Origin: Dyadobacter sp. CY323
GTDB lineage: Bacteria > Bacteroidota > Bacteroidia > Cytophagales > Spirosomataceae
Reading direction: 5' to 3'
Assembly: GCF_021390245.1 (NCBI RefSeq)
Contig: NZ_JAJUXH010000013.1
Location: 1-64,000, forward strand
Length of the DNA stretch: 64,000 bases
Below, in pieces: positions 9,229 through 18,319 of this stretch (its first letter is position 1; each line of letters starts with the position of its first letter). A model generated the notes under the pieces. That model was not told the DNA's origin. It ran no database searches and was given only the letters and a program-made list of their open reading frames with translations. Made by a program: the position numbers and the translations under genes.

Positions 9229-10395
9229 TCAGTTTTTCCAGGAAATGTCTTTGAACACTATGGATTTGTATCCGTCAAATTCATACAAAATACCCACACT
9301 TCTTTTCCCCGTCTGAACCAGGTCGGAATACGCTGTGTGATCCTTTTCGCCGTTTTTGCTTTTATCAACCAGATATTGCTGCGTCCACGTTTTTCCGTCG
9401 TCAAAACTGATCCTTAACGTCAGGTTATCGCGGTTTTTGGGATCGGCCGCATTGGAAAAGGCCAGGATGTTGTGTTTTTTGTTTTTACCAATGGTCAGAA
9501 TACTTCCCTCGCAAACCGGATCGGGCAGATTGTGATCGAAATAGGTAGTATCCCATTTTACGCCGCCGTCGCTGCTCACCGCCACGATCCTGGCGCGCAC
9601 ATCGCCTTTTTGATTCCGCGCATTAAACATCACCCGACCGCCGGAAATCTCTGCCGCAGTCGATTCATTCGAACCTTCAATGGAGATTGTTTCGCTTAAC
9701 TTGAATGTCTTGCCATGGTCGTCGCTGTAAAATCCATGTGCCTGATAATCCACTGCTTTCGGTTTCGGATCGCCCGCTGAATGGTTGGCTGCAATGTAAA
9801 TCCGACCTTTATATGCACCTTCGGTGAGCTGCATACCGTGGCCCGGCGTGTTGGCGTAGCTTCTCCAATCTGCGTCAAAATTGTAAGCTGCATTTACTTC
9901 CGGCTGTTTCGGTTTGTGAACCTGGGTGGTAATGTTCACCGGCTCAGACCAGGTTGCACCCGCATCGGTCGAGGTTTTAAACCATACTTCGCGCAGCCCT
10001 TTTCCTTTCCGCACTTCGCCTTCATGATTATTTCCAGTGTTGAAAAATAAAAACAACCTTCCTTTCGGAAAAGCAGGATCACTCAAATCGTACACCGGCG
10101 CCGGGTTTCCGGCTTGCAGCTTGTCGTAACCCGCCACCACCTGCGACGCCGACCAGGTTTTCCCCTTGTCTTTACTGCGCTTCATCACAATGTCAATGTC
10201 GCCAAAATCGCCGCTGCCGGCTACCCTGCCTTCGGCAAATGCAAGCAAATCCCCATTCGGCGCGCGAACGATGGCCGGTATCCGAAATGATTTATAACCT
10301 TCTGCGCCCGAGACAAAAACGGGTGTTTGCGCCTGAACGGCAAGCTGGCAGATCAGGAATGCGATAAGGGTCAGTTTTATAATTTTCATGTTCAA
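9229..10395 (-). CDS. nanH: Exo-alpha-sialidase (GH33)
   Basis: A 388-aa secreted sialidase that cleaves terminal sialic acids from glycoconjugates. Signal peptide at about 1-22. The FRIP motif (37-40) supplies the first Arg of the triad, followed by SGDFGDIDIV (61-70), where the acid/base Asp is expected. Five Asp-boxes follow: SKDKGKTW (74), STDAGATW (142), SDDHGKTF (224), SSDGGVKW (274) and SFDDGKTW (330). Glu in NESTAAEI (about 243-250) and Tyr356 (TAYSDL) fit the Tyr/Glu nucleophile pair. It is the last gene of the sialate operon, overlapping the epimerase stop by 4 bp (ATGA). Confidence 0.94.
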   Translation of the reverse strand: MNMKIIKLTLIAFLICQLAVQAQTPVFVSGAEGYKSFRIPAIVRAPNGDLLAFAEGRVAGSGDFGDIDIVMKRSKDKGKTWSASQVVAGYDKLQAGNPAPVYDLSDPAFPKGRLFLFFNTGNNHEGEVRKGKGLREVWFKTSTDAGATWSEPVNITTQVHKPKQPEVNAAYNFDADWRSYANTPGHGMQLTEGAYKGRIYIAANHSAGDPKPKAVDYQAHGFYSDDHGKTFKLSETISIEGSNESTAAEISGGRVMFNARNQKGDVRARIVAVSSDGGVKWDTTYFDHNLPDPVCEGSILTIGKNKKHNILAFSNAADPKNRDNLTLRISFDDGKTWTQQYLVDKSKNGEKDHTAYSDLVQTGKRSVGILYEFDGYKSIVFKDISWKN

Positions 10396-11618
10396 GATTT
10401 CTGTTTTTCAGTTTCAAATAGGTCACTCCCAACGCCCGTTCCAACCAGTTCCTGCATCAACTGCGCGCAATACCATTCCTGTCGCGGCAAATGGAACGGG
10501 CCTTTGAACAAATTGCCTTTTGCCGTTTGCGCCACGCTGCCATCGCGGTGCAGATAGCCAAACCACTCGCCGTTTTCCTGGTCGTGAAACCGCGTATATG
10601 CCCAGTCATGCACCCTGGTGTGCCATTTCGCATATTTTTTATCCTGAGTAAGCGTATAAGCGAGCAACGTAGCGATAATCACTTCATTATGAGGCCACCA
10701 AAACTTCATATCCTGCCAATATTCCTGCACAGGCTTGCCATACACATCCCTGAAATAAAAGATCCCGCCGAACTCTTTGTCCCAGCCACGCTCCCACATG
10801 TAATCGAGCATTTTGCAGCCCAGCGCGATCAGATGCGGATCATTGTTCCGGTATTTTGCCTCGTGCAAAATGAACCACGCGCCTTCTATAGCGTGTCCCG
10901 GATTAAGCGTTCGGCCATCAATATGATCGATAATGCTGCCATCCGGCGCTACTTGCTCCATCACGCATTGAATGTCGTCTTTGACAAAATCACTTTCAAT
11001 TTCGCTGATAAACTGATCGATCAAACCGTCGCAGCGCGGGTCGCCGATGGTTTCTCGGAGCTGCTGGGCCGTGTTCATCAGGATCATCGGCACCCCGATT
11101 CCCTTGGCTGGCCTTGTGGATGTAAATTTCGGTTCGAGCAAGCCGGGAACGGTCGCATACTCCATGCATTTGCCAAATAAATAACGCGCTTTTTCTGCGG
11201 CTGCTTCATCTCCGCTGGCTTTTGCATACGCCGCATGGGCGATCACCGCGAAGGTTTCGGAGAAAAAATAACGGCGTTTTCGGATGGGTTCTCCGGCACG
11301 CGTCATGTGAAAAAACATGCGGCCGTCGGTGTCAAAACAATGTTTATTCAAAAAGTCAATCCCCAGTTTAGCGGCGTCCAGCCATTCTTGTCTTGGCTCA
11401 ATGGTGTTGTACAAAGTCGCGAGCAGCCACGCCGCGCGGCCCTGGATCCAGACGGCCTTATCATCGTCCAGCAATGTTCCGTCGTGGTCGCGCATCAAAA
11501 GATATCCGCCAAACTCCTCATCCAGCGACCGGGGAAACCAAAACGGCAATGTGTCGTTTAAAAGCTGGTTTTTATAAAAATTTCCCAGGTTTTGCAGTTC
11601 TGTTTTTGTGTAATGCAT
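10392..11618 (-). CDS. nanE: N-acylglucosamine 2-epimerase (AGE/renin-binding-protein type)
   Basis: A 408-aa cytoplasmic (alpha/alpha)6-barrel protein of the AGE family, with no signal peptide. It would interconvert ManNAc (from the lyase) and GlcNAc. AGE enzymes act on the unphosphorylated sugar, unlike the small NanE of enterics, which acts on ManNAc-6-P. This matches the Bacteroides fragilis-type nanL-E-T route and explains why no ManNAc kinase is needed in the operon. Family segments include FFSETFAVIAHAAYAKA, GHAIEGAWFILHEA and KFWWPHNEVIIATLLAY. It lies 6 bp after the esterase gene and overlaps the sialidase start by 4 bp. The symbol follows B. fragilis usage. Confidence 0.92.
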   Translation of the reverse strand: MHYTKTELQNLGNFYKNQLLNDTLPFWFPRSLDEEFGGYLLMRDHDGTLLDDDKAVWIQGRAAWLLATLYNTIEPRQEWLDAAKLGIDFLNKHCFDTDGRMFFHMTRAGEPIRKRRYFFSETFAVIAHAAYAKASGDEAAAEKARYLFGKCMEYATVPGLLEPKFTSTRPAKGIGVPMILMNTAQQLRETIGDPRCDGLIDQFISEIESDFVKDDIQCVMEQVAPDGSIIDHIDGRTLNPGHAIEGAWFILHEAKYRNNDPHLIALGCKMLDYMWERGWDKEFGGIFYFRDVYGKPVQEYWQDMKFWWPHNEVIIATLLAYTLTQDKKYAKWHTRVHDWAYTRFHDQENGEWFGYLHRDGSVAQTAKGNLFKGPFHLPRQEWYCAQLMQELVGTGVGSDLFETEKQKS

Positions 11619-11624
11619 TGAATT

Positions 11625-13118
11625 CTATTTTACTTCCATTGAAAAAGTAGGCGCAGGCAAGCCTGCTTCGTTGTAAAGATTAGCGTGTGTGAACGGCTGA
11701 TATGCGTACAAAATCGTCTTGATACGCTCGTTTTTCGGGATATTTAAAACAACTTCATTTCCTTTAATGCTGGCATTTACAGATACTCGCTTTCCATTCA
11801 CCGTGACGATCTCAAACCCAATCAACGGCTTGTTATCCCGCGTCCCAAGCTTCTCCTTTTCACGGAACTCAATCGTGATTGTTTCCTCGTTCACGATTGC
11901 TTTGGCCGGGATCGGACCGTTGGCGACAACATTTTTTTTATAGGTATCATGAAGCGCCAACAAAGCGAGCCGCTCGCCCACTTCCGTTTTACGGATGGGA
12001 TGCACATTTAACGAATCGCCGAAATCGTAGCTCACCGCCATCCCCGAATTCGGGATTTTCGAAAGTAATAATCGTTGTGAATTGCGGAACTCAGGCCAGT
12101 TGGGTCTATCGATGCCGGATAATTGCACATAGTAGAATGGAAATTCGTAACCCCATCTTTGCCGCCAGCTTTTGACCAGCATTTCAAAAAGCTGCTCGTG
12201 AAGCGGCACATTAAATACATTACTTTCTCCCTGGTACCAGATCACCCCCGAGATCGGGAAGTTGGTCAGCGGTGCGATGCCCGCCTGGAAGTTATATCCT
12301 GGCTGGAACGGATGCTTTTGATCACGCGATTTGGCATTACCCGTATTCACAGCGGCGCGTTCTCGGCACCAGTCCATGACCGTTGCTGAATTTTGCCAGT
12401 CACCCAGCATTCCGGCAAACTGCTGATCCTGTTTTAAAAGCGAGCGATCAATCCAGGATTCCGTCGGAGAGCCGCCCAATGCAACCTGGATCAGCCCGAT
12501 CGGGACGTTTTCTTCTTTTGTTATTTTTTTACCAAAATAATATGCGATTGCTGAAAAAGAGGCTGCGGATGCTTTATTCAACGTTTTCCAATTGCCTGCA
12601 AAGAACTCATACTGATTGATTTTAGCCAGCGTAGCAGAATCCCACGCCACATTCCCAGTCGAAATTGCACCGCCCATTTTCAGCAAACGCAAATTAGGAT
12701 TAAACGTACCGGTCCTCAATTCCTCCGGCCCGGTTTGCGCATCCTGCAATGCAAAACCCATATTCGATTGCCCCGAACATAGCCACACATCGCCGATCAG
12801 CACATCCTTTAAAACGATTTTCTGAGCTTGTGCAGAAACCGAAATCACATAGGGCCCGCCGTGTTTTAATGCAGGAAAAACAACTTTCCATTTCCCCGAT
12901 CCGTCCGCCGTTGCATGTAGGATTTTGTTTGCAAAATCAACCTTGATAACACTGCCGGCAGTCCCTGTTCCATTCACTGCAATCGGCTTGTTGCGCTGCA
13001 AAACCATGTGATCCGAAAACACCGGGGCTAATGTCAGCTGGTTGTCTGCCGCATTCTGAGCGTTGGCAAAACCTGCTCCAAGAACAGCTAACAAGACGAA
13101 AAAGAGAATTCTGATCAT
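11625..13118 (-). CDS. nanS: Sialate O-acetylesterase (SGNH/SASA family)
   Basis: A 497-aa secreted esterase that removes O-acetyl groups from sialic acid. Signal peptide about 1-20 (cleavage near ANAQ). The catalytic GQSN block is at 116-119 and a second block WYQGESN at 294-300, both typical of SASA-domain esterases. Without this step O-acetylated sialic acids resist sialidase and lyase. Start overlaps the upstream stop as TAATG, implying translational coupling. The assignment rests on family motifs plus the operon. Confidence 0.9.
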   Translation of the reverse strand: MIRILFFVLLAVLGAGFANAQNAADNQLTLAPVFSDHMVLQRNKPIAVNGTGTAGSVIKVDFANKILHATADGSGKWKVVFPALKHGGPYVISVSAQAQKIVLKDVLIGDVWLCSGQSNMGFALQDAQTGPEELRTGTFNPNLRLLKMGGAISTGNVAWDSATLAKINQYEFFAGNWKTLNKASAASFSAIAYYFGKKITKEENVPIGLIQVALGGSPTESWIDRSLLKQDQQFAGMLGDWQNSATVMDWCRERAAVNTGNAKSRDQKHPFQPGYNFQAGIAPLTNFPISGVIWYQGESNVFNVPLHEQLFEMLVKSWRQRWGYEFPFYYVQLSGIDRPNWPEFRNSQRLLLSKIPNSGMAVSYDFGDSLNVHPIRKTEVGERLALLALHDTYKKNVVANGPIPAKAIVNEETITIEFREKEKLGTRDNKPLIGFEIVTVNGKRVSVNASIKGNEVVLNIPKNERIKTILYAYQPFTHANLYNEAGLPAPTFSMEVK

Positions 13119-15769
13119 TACTCGTACATGGTTAACCCGTTGAGATCACGTTCTGCGGGCATGATTAAACTGAAAATATAGCCAAAAACAACGCAGCTCA
13201 CCAACCCGGTGAACGCGTACATCAGCAAGTGAATGCTGGTATACTGCTGGATCAGGATCTGCGTGAAGCAGCTGATCGCCATGCCGACCATGACGCCGCT
13301 TCCGCTTGCTTTTTTGGTAAAAATACCCAGAATAAATGCGCCGCCAATGCAGCCTGTGAACAAGCCGAGAATGGTGTTAAACTTGTCCCAAAGCGAGGAA
13401 ACGCCTTTATGCGCCATATACAGTGCGATGCAGGTGACAAAAATCCCCAGCAACAATGTCGCGGTTCTGGCAAAAAACAGGGTTTGTTTTGGGGTAACTT
13501 CCGGTCTTAGTTTTTGGTAAAAATCCGTGGTTAGCAATGTCGCGGTGGAATTCATGCTGGCCTCCGTGCTGCTCATGGCGGCGGCAAAAATTCCGGCAAT
13601 GAGCAATCCCGACAAACCCGCCGGAAGCTGACTCACGATATACCAGGGAAAAATATTGTCCTGATCATTCAAAGCCATATTCACCTCCTGGGGATGCTCG
13701 CGGAAGAACAAAAAAAGTAAGGTACCAATGGAGAAGAAGACCAATGTCGATGGCAACGTCAGCCACGCACCGAGTTTCAGACTTTTGATGGATTCCTTTT
13801 CGGATTTTGTTGTCAGATAACGCTGCACGGTCGTTTGATCAGTACCGTAAGTCAGCAAGTTGATCGCCAACCCGCCAATCACCACGACCCAGAATGTGGG
13901 TTCAGTGAAGTCAGAACGGAAGTCAAACACCTTTAATTTATCCGCATTGTCCAATGCTTTCATGCCGGCATTCCAGTCGTTAATGTGAAAAGGGAGGTAA
14001 AACAGACAGAACAATGCGCCCGTCGCCAGGATCAGAACCTGGATTACTTCCACCCAAATCACCGCCTCAATGCCACCTTTCACCGTGAAGAAAATGCTGA
14101 TCGCACCGATCATAATGATGCAAATGTTGATGTCGATGCCCGTTACCAAGGTGAGCGCTATGCTAGGAAGCAGCACCACAATGCCCATTCGCCCGATTTG
14201 GAGCAGCACATAAAGTGCCGAAGCCATCACGCGGGAACCGTAATTAAAGCGTTTGCCCAGATATTCGTAAGCAGAAGTCACGTGGAGCCTCCGGTAAAAT
14301 GGGATGAAGTAATTTGCCACCAGCGGCATCACCATAATGATGGTCATTAATAGAAAAAAGTACGTCCAATCCGTTCCATACGTTTTGGCCGGAATGCCCA
14401 TGAAAGTGATGGCGCTGAGTTTGGCACCAAAAATGCTGATGCCCGCAGCCCATTGCGGGATGCGCTCCCCTCCCTTGAAATAATCGTCGGTGTTGCTGGT
14501 TTTTCCTGTAAAAAGGAAACGGCCTGCCGTCATTAACAAAAAGCAAATGCCTAAAACCGCCGAGTCGATCCAGGAGAAAAAGGGCTTGTGCTGGATGGTA
14601 CCTTTCGTGATGATCGGCGTGCGGGTTCCCGGCCTGATTTCGCCGCTTGGGATGAAAATATCGTTGTTCCATTTCACGGCGGTAGTCGTCACCTGCGCCG
14701 CTCCGGGAAGCTCGCCGAGGGTTGTCCAGGCATCGGTAATGGTGTTGTATAAGTAAATGTCTTTGCTGAAACCTTCGTGAGAAGTTAAGAGAGCCACTTT
14801 TTCTGCTTGCAGCTTTTGTTTCAATTCGGCTGTTTCAGCCTTCGCGATCTCCGCATTGAACGTTTCGATCTGGTGAAATACATTGCCTTTATCACCGCCG
14901 ATCAGCAATATGTACGAAGCGCCAATGGCGACACCAGTTCCGGCAGACCAGGTTGTGACCGTTTTTCCATCACCAATGTCGCTTAGTTCTTGCCACGTCT
15001 TTTTGTCAGGATCATAGCTAAAATTGCTGCTATGCAAATCGCTTATGCCGCTCATCGTCACGCTTCTTCCTCCGAGCACGTAAATCTGCGAATGCTTGCC
15101 ATTGTTCTGCGACACAACAACGGAATGTGACATTGCCACCGGAAGAGAAGGTAAAATCTCCCATTTGGGAGCAGCATCCGAAAGGTTTAATGCAAAAAAT
15201 TGACTGGATGGTTTGCCATTATTTTCCCCGCCCGCTACATATATCACGCTACCAATGCTGGTCGCGCCGGCATTCGCCAGCGCAACCGGCATATCCGGCA
15301 AAGACTTGAAATCAACTTCCTTTTTCGCCGCATTCCATTGCATTAGAAATGCACTTTTAATTACACCTGTTTCCAGCTCCCCACCCAGACATACAATGCC
15401 GTCAGCCACGGAAATACTCGCACCATAAGCCGCTTTTTGCTTCAACTGAGGTGTTTTTGAGGTAATCCACTCGTAGGTATCCTGCTTTTTTTGAAGCACA
15501 TAAATCTCGTCGCGATATACTTTTTTGCCGCCTTCCCACGGCATTCCGTTTGGGAAATTGGCACCGCCGGCTACCATTAGTACACCGTTGTGCACGCCCG
15601 TAAATGCACCCGCAACACCCAGCTGTTTCTCACCTTCTGACGGTTGCGGCAGGTTCGTAAGTTCCGTCCACACGATCTCATTTGCCTTTTGGTCCTGGGC
15701 ATGCAGGGTTGGTAGCCACATAAAATGGAAGCAAAGTAGAAAACAGAGAAAAGGAATTTTGAGCTGCAT
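13118..15769 (-). CDS. Cyclically permuted sialate mutarotase fused to a sodium:solute symporter
   Basis: An 883-aa fusion. After a signal peptide (about 1-24) comes a Kelch-type beta-propeller (about 30-380), with repeats such as GVLMVAGGANFPNG, GIVCLGGELETG, VIYVAGGENNGK and QIYVLGGRSV. It matches the permuted YjhT/NanM mutarotase type found beside sialate genes. From about residue 395 a multi-span SSS/SSF symporter follows (DDYFKGGERIPQWAAG; GTDQTTVQRYLTTKSEKESIKSLKL). The propeller should face the periplasm, converting alpha-Neu5Ac to the favoured beta form next to its Na+-coupled importer. Both ends overlap neighbours as TAATG, so it sits tightly between lyase and esterase genes. It is about twice the length of a lone symporter because of the propeller. 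Confidence 0.92.
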   Translation of the reverse strand: MQLKIPFLCFLLCFHFMWLPTLHAQDQKANEIVWTELTNLPQPSEGEKQLGVAGAFTGVHNGVLMVAGGANFPNGMPWEGGKKVYRDEIYVLQKKQDTYEWITSKTPQLKQKAAYGASISVADGIVCLGGELETGVIKSAFLMQWNAAKKEVDFKSLPDMPVALANAGATSIGSVIYVAGGENNGKPSSQFFALNLSDAAPKWEILPSLPVAMSHSVVVSQNNGKHSQIYVLGGRSVTMSGISDLHSSNFSYDPDKKTWQELSDIGDGKTVTTWSAGTGVAIGASYILLIGGDKGNVFHQIETFNAEIAKAETAELKQKLQAEKVALLTSHEGFSKDIYLYNTITDAWTTLGELPGAAQVTTTAVKWNNDIFIPSGEIRPGTRTPIITKGTIQHKPFFSWIDSAVLGICFLLMTAGRFLFTGKTSNTDDYFKGGERIPQWAAGISIFGAKLSAITFMGIPAKTYGTDWTYFFLLMTIIMVMPLVANYFIPFYRRLHVTSAYEYLGKRFNYGSRVMASALYVLLQIGRMGIVVLLPSIALTLVTGIDINICIIMIGAISIFFTVKGGIEAVIWVEVIQVLILATGALFCLFYLPFHINDWNAGMKALDNADKLKVFDFRSDFTEPTFWVVVIGGLAINLLTYGTDQTTVQRYLTTKSEKESIKSLKLGAWLTLPSTLVFFSIGTLLFLFFREHPQEVNMALNDQDNIFPWYIVSQLPAGLSGLLIAGIFAAAMSSTEASMNSTATLLTTDFYQKLRPEVTPKQTLFFARTATLLLGIFVTCIALYMAHKGVSSLWDKFNTILGLFTGCIGGAFILGIFTKKASGSGVMVGMAISCFTQILIQQYTSIHLLMYAFTGLVSCVVFGYIFSLIMPAERDLNGLTMYE

Positions 15770-16710
15770 TAAAAAGTGGTTTTGGCCGTAGGCTGACCTG
15801 ATTTAAATGAATCGAAATCAAGCGCAGCCACATCCGACTGGAAAGCTGCAAACTGCTCCTCGCTCATGTTTTTTACCGGCAAACGAAATTTACCACAATC
15901 CACCCCAACCACTTTCATATAAGCTTTACCGACCGAAATCCCGCCATATTTACCCAATAACCGGATCATATCAATGGATTTCTGCTGTAATGCACCGGCT
16001 TTTTCGATATCATTTTGTTCAAATGCCTCGATCAGATTATGATATAGCGGCGCAGCATAGTTGAACGTGCTGCCCACCGCGCCTTTTGCGCCCACAGCCA
16101 GCGCAGAAAGCATGTTTTCATCCCGCCCCCAAAGCATATCGTATTTGCCGTTCTTGAAATTCAGACAAGACTGAAAATCCATGAAATCTTCATGCGTATA
16201 CTTGATCCCGGCAAAGTTCGGAATGCGGCCGTCAAGAACTTTCAACAGATCGAACATCGGAAAACCGACTCCCGTAAGCACAGGAATGTGATAATAGTAA
16301 AACGGTATTTCCGGCACAGTTTCGGCGATGGCGATGATACATTCTGCCAGCATTTCCACATTAGCAGGCCTGAAATAGAATGGACTTGTGAAAGAAACGG
16401 CGTCCATTCCAATCTGCTGCGCATGTTTTGCGAGCTCAATGCAATCGGCAATGCAAGTCCCGCCCAGCAGCGGCATGATGGTGAAGGTCTGATCGTTTTT
16501 CGCACAATTTGCCCATGCTTCCGCCACTTGCTTTTTCTCGGAAACTGTCAGCGAAACGCCTTCGCCGGTGGAGCCGCAAATGAATGCGCCATTCACTCCG
16601 TTTTGTTTCAGAAATTGGTAATACGCGGGTATCAAATCCAGGTTAAGGCTGCCGTCGGCGCGCATCGGGGTAAACGGAGCGGCGATCAGGCCTTTTAAAT
16701 GTAAATTCAT
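15769..16710 (-). CDS. nanA: N-acetylneuraminate lyase
   Basis: A 313-aa cytoplasmic TIM-barrel of the DHDPS/NAL family that splits Neu5Ac into ManNAc and pyruvate. It shows the carboxylate-binding loop GSTGEG (46-51), Tyr140 in YYYHIPVLTGV and Schiff-base Lys170 in FAGIKYTHED, in the spacing of E. coli NanA. The other DHDPS/NAL members (dihydrodipicolinate synthase, KDG aldolase) are less likely given sialidase, esterase and epimerase in the same operon. It follows SusD by 27 bp. Confidence 0.94.
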   Translation of the reverse strand: MNLHLKGLIAAPFTPMRADGSLNLDLIPAYYQFLKQNGVNGAFICGSTGEGVSLTVSEKKQVAEAWANCAKNDQTFTIMPLLGGTCIADCIELAKHAQQIGMDAVSFTSPFYFRPANVEMLAECIIAIAETVPEIPFYYYHIPVLTGVGFPMFDLLKVLDGRIPNFAGIKYTHEDFMDFQSCLNFKNGKYDMLWGRDENMLSALAVGAKGAVGSTFNYAAPLYHNLIEAFEQNDIEKAGALQQKSIDMIRLLGKYGGISVGKAYMKVVGVDCGKFRLPVKNMSEEQFAAFQSDVAALDFDSFKSGQPTAKTTF

Positions 16711-16737
16711 TGGTAATGTGTATTGAAAATGAAAAAA

Positions 16738-18318
16738 TCAATTAGGTCTTGCGGTGGTGTACCCCGGCGTTTGCGCCACGAGCGGATCGTTGGTCCAGAT
16801 TGCCGCCTCGATCGGCCATAAAATCCGGTAAGCCTGTGTGGATTTGTCGAGCAGTCCATAAGGATGGCTTGCACTTTTAAATATAAGTGGTTCAGCTCCA
16901 AATTTCATCCTGCGGAGGTCATACCAGCGTTTTCCTTCGTGCACAAATTCCTTGGTACGCTCCTGAAAAATCGCCAGTTCGTTGGCATCTTTTCCTGCAT
17001 TTACAAATGGTTTTGGATCCTTGTCCGGGGCAAATGCACGGTCGCGGACTGGCTGGATGAATGGGGCTGGATTCCCGCCTTCCGCATTCACGATCTCGGC
17101 AAGCATCAGCAATCGATCCGCTTCGCGATACACCGGCCAGTCGTCGGAAAAATAGCGTTTGTTGGCATCGATCGTTCCTAAAAACTTCACCAATGCCGTG
17201 TTTCTGACCGTTACCACATACGGTTTTACATCCGTGTTGACTTTATAAAAATCATAAAAAGTCGCATTGCGTCTGCTGTCAGCCACATCGTAAGACTGGA
17301 AAAGGTCGAATGTGTAGGCGTACCGCTGGATCACCTGCTGCGAATTAGGAGCTGCCAGCACGAGCGGATCTACCAGGAAATTTCCAACTCCCGCACTTGC
17401 GGTCGAATCTTTGTAATGCAGCCCGTTGAAGTTGAAAGTAGAGTAAGTATATGCAGCCACGCCATTCATTTCGGCCTCTCCTACCCGGAAACGGATCGCG
17501 AAAATAACCTCGCTGTTATTTTTCTGTCCGTACGCAAATACGTTGGCAAAATTGGGAAGCAATGTGCTTCCGGTCACCGCATTCAATGCAGTCTTTGCCT
17601 CGGCAAGATCGGCGGTTGCGTTATACACTTTGGCTGACCATAGGAAAACCTCTCCTTTTAGCATCAAAGCCGCATTCGGCGACCATTGGCTTTTGTCCGT
17701 AGCCGCAGCTTGCGCGCCGAAAAGTGTGATGGATTTATTCACATCCGCCTTAACGGCCGCCAGCACATCCGCCTCGGCAGCCCGCGCTTTTCGCAAAAGC
17801 ACTGCATCGGTGGTTCCATTCAAAACGTCGGCTTCCAAAACCAGCGGAACGCCGCCGTAGGTGCGCAGCAAATGAAAATAATAGTAAGCACGCATCGCAT
17901 AAGCCTGGCCCAGCAGATAACTTTTCCGCGTTTCAGGCAGGAAACTAATGGCTTCTACTTTTTGAATAAATAGGTTTATTTGTAAAATAGGCCCATAAAA
18001 TCCACCCCAGTTGCTCACGCCGGATGATGTTTCTTCCAGCCGCTGCTCAATGACCGGTAGCTCGTTCAGCGAAGTAGCCTGCCTGTCGATCGTGCTATAA
18101 TTGCCGCCGCGCAGTTCACCAAGGCGCAGAAACTGAAACTGGTTATCACGGAACTGCTTGTGCAGGCCGACCATAAAATTGCTTACCTGCGATTCATTTT
18201 GCCAAAAATTGCTGTCCCCGAAATAATCCTGCGGCGTGAGTTCGAGCGCGTCCTGGCAGGAGCTCGCCAGCACCGAAAGCAGTGCCCAGCATAGGTAAAT
18301 TCTGATCTTTTTCATCAT
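16738..18318 (-). CDS. SusD/RagB-family lipoprotein of the sialate operon
   Basis: A 526-aa surface lipoprotein with lipobox SSC (Cys21). SusD-like blocks include LLGQAYAMRAYYYFHLLRTYGGVPLV and the C-terminal VYREADRLLMLAEIVN and FQERTKEFVHEGKRWYDLRR. It starts 1 bp after the SusC stop. By position it is the counterpart of NanU of Tannerella forsythia, binding sialic acid or sialylated glycan for the SusC partner; that equivalence is inference. Confidence 0.93.
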   Translation of the reverse strand: MMKKIRIYLCWALLSVLASSCQDALELTPQDYFGDSNFWQNESQVSNFMVGLHKQFRDNQFQFLRLGELRGGNYSTIDRQATSLNELPVIEQRLEETSSGVSNWGGFYGPILQINLFIQKVEAISFLPETRKSYLLGQAYAMRAYYYFHLLRTYGGVPLVLEADVLNGTTDAVLLRKARAAEADVLAAVKADVNKSITLFGAQAAATDKSQWSPNAALMLKGEVFLWSAKVYNATADLAEAKTALNAVTGSTLLPNFANVFAYGQKNNSEVIFAIRFRVGEAEMNGVAAYTYSTFNFNGLHYKDSTASAGVGNFLVDPLVLAAPNSQQVIQRYAYTFDLFQSYDVADSRRNATFYDFYKVNTDVKPYVVTVRNTALVKFLGTIDANKRYFSDDWPVYREADRLLMLAEIVNAEGGNPAPFIQPVRDRAFAPDKDPKPFVNAGKDANELAIFQERTKEFVHEGKRWYDLRRMKFGAEPLIFKSASHPYGLLDKSTQAYRILWPIEAAIWTNDPLVAQTPGYTTARPN

Positions 18319-18319
18319 G

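Noticed and set aside
9229-10395. Sialidase as a generic BNR-repeat protein without activity
   Set aside because: The FRIP motif, five Asp-boxes, acid/base Asp region and Tyr/Glu pair are all present, and operon context fits GH33.
10491-11180. A 229-codon frame antisense to the AGE epimerase, and similar ones opposite GAPDH, STN-SusC and RraA
   Set aside because: All mirror the codon bias of the true genes and show no domain, signal or start context of their own.
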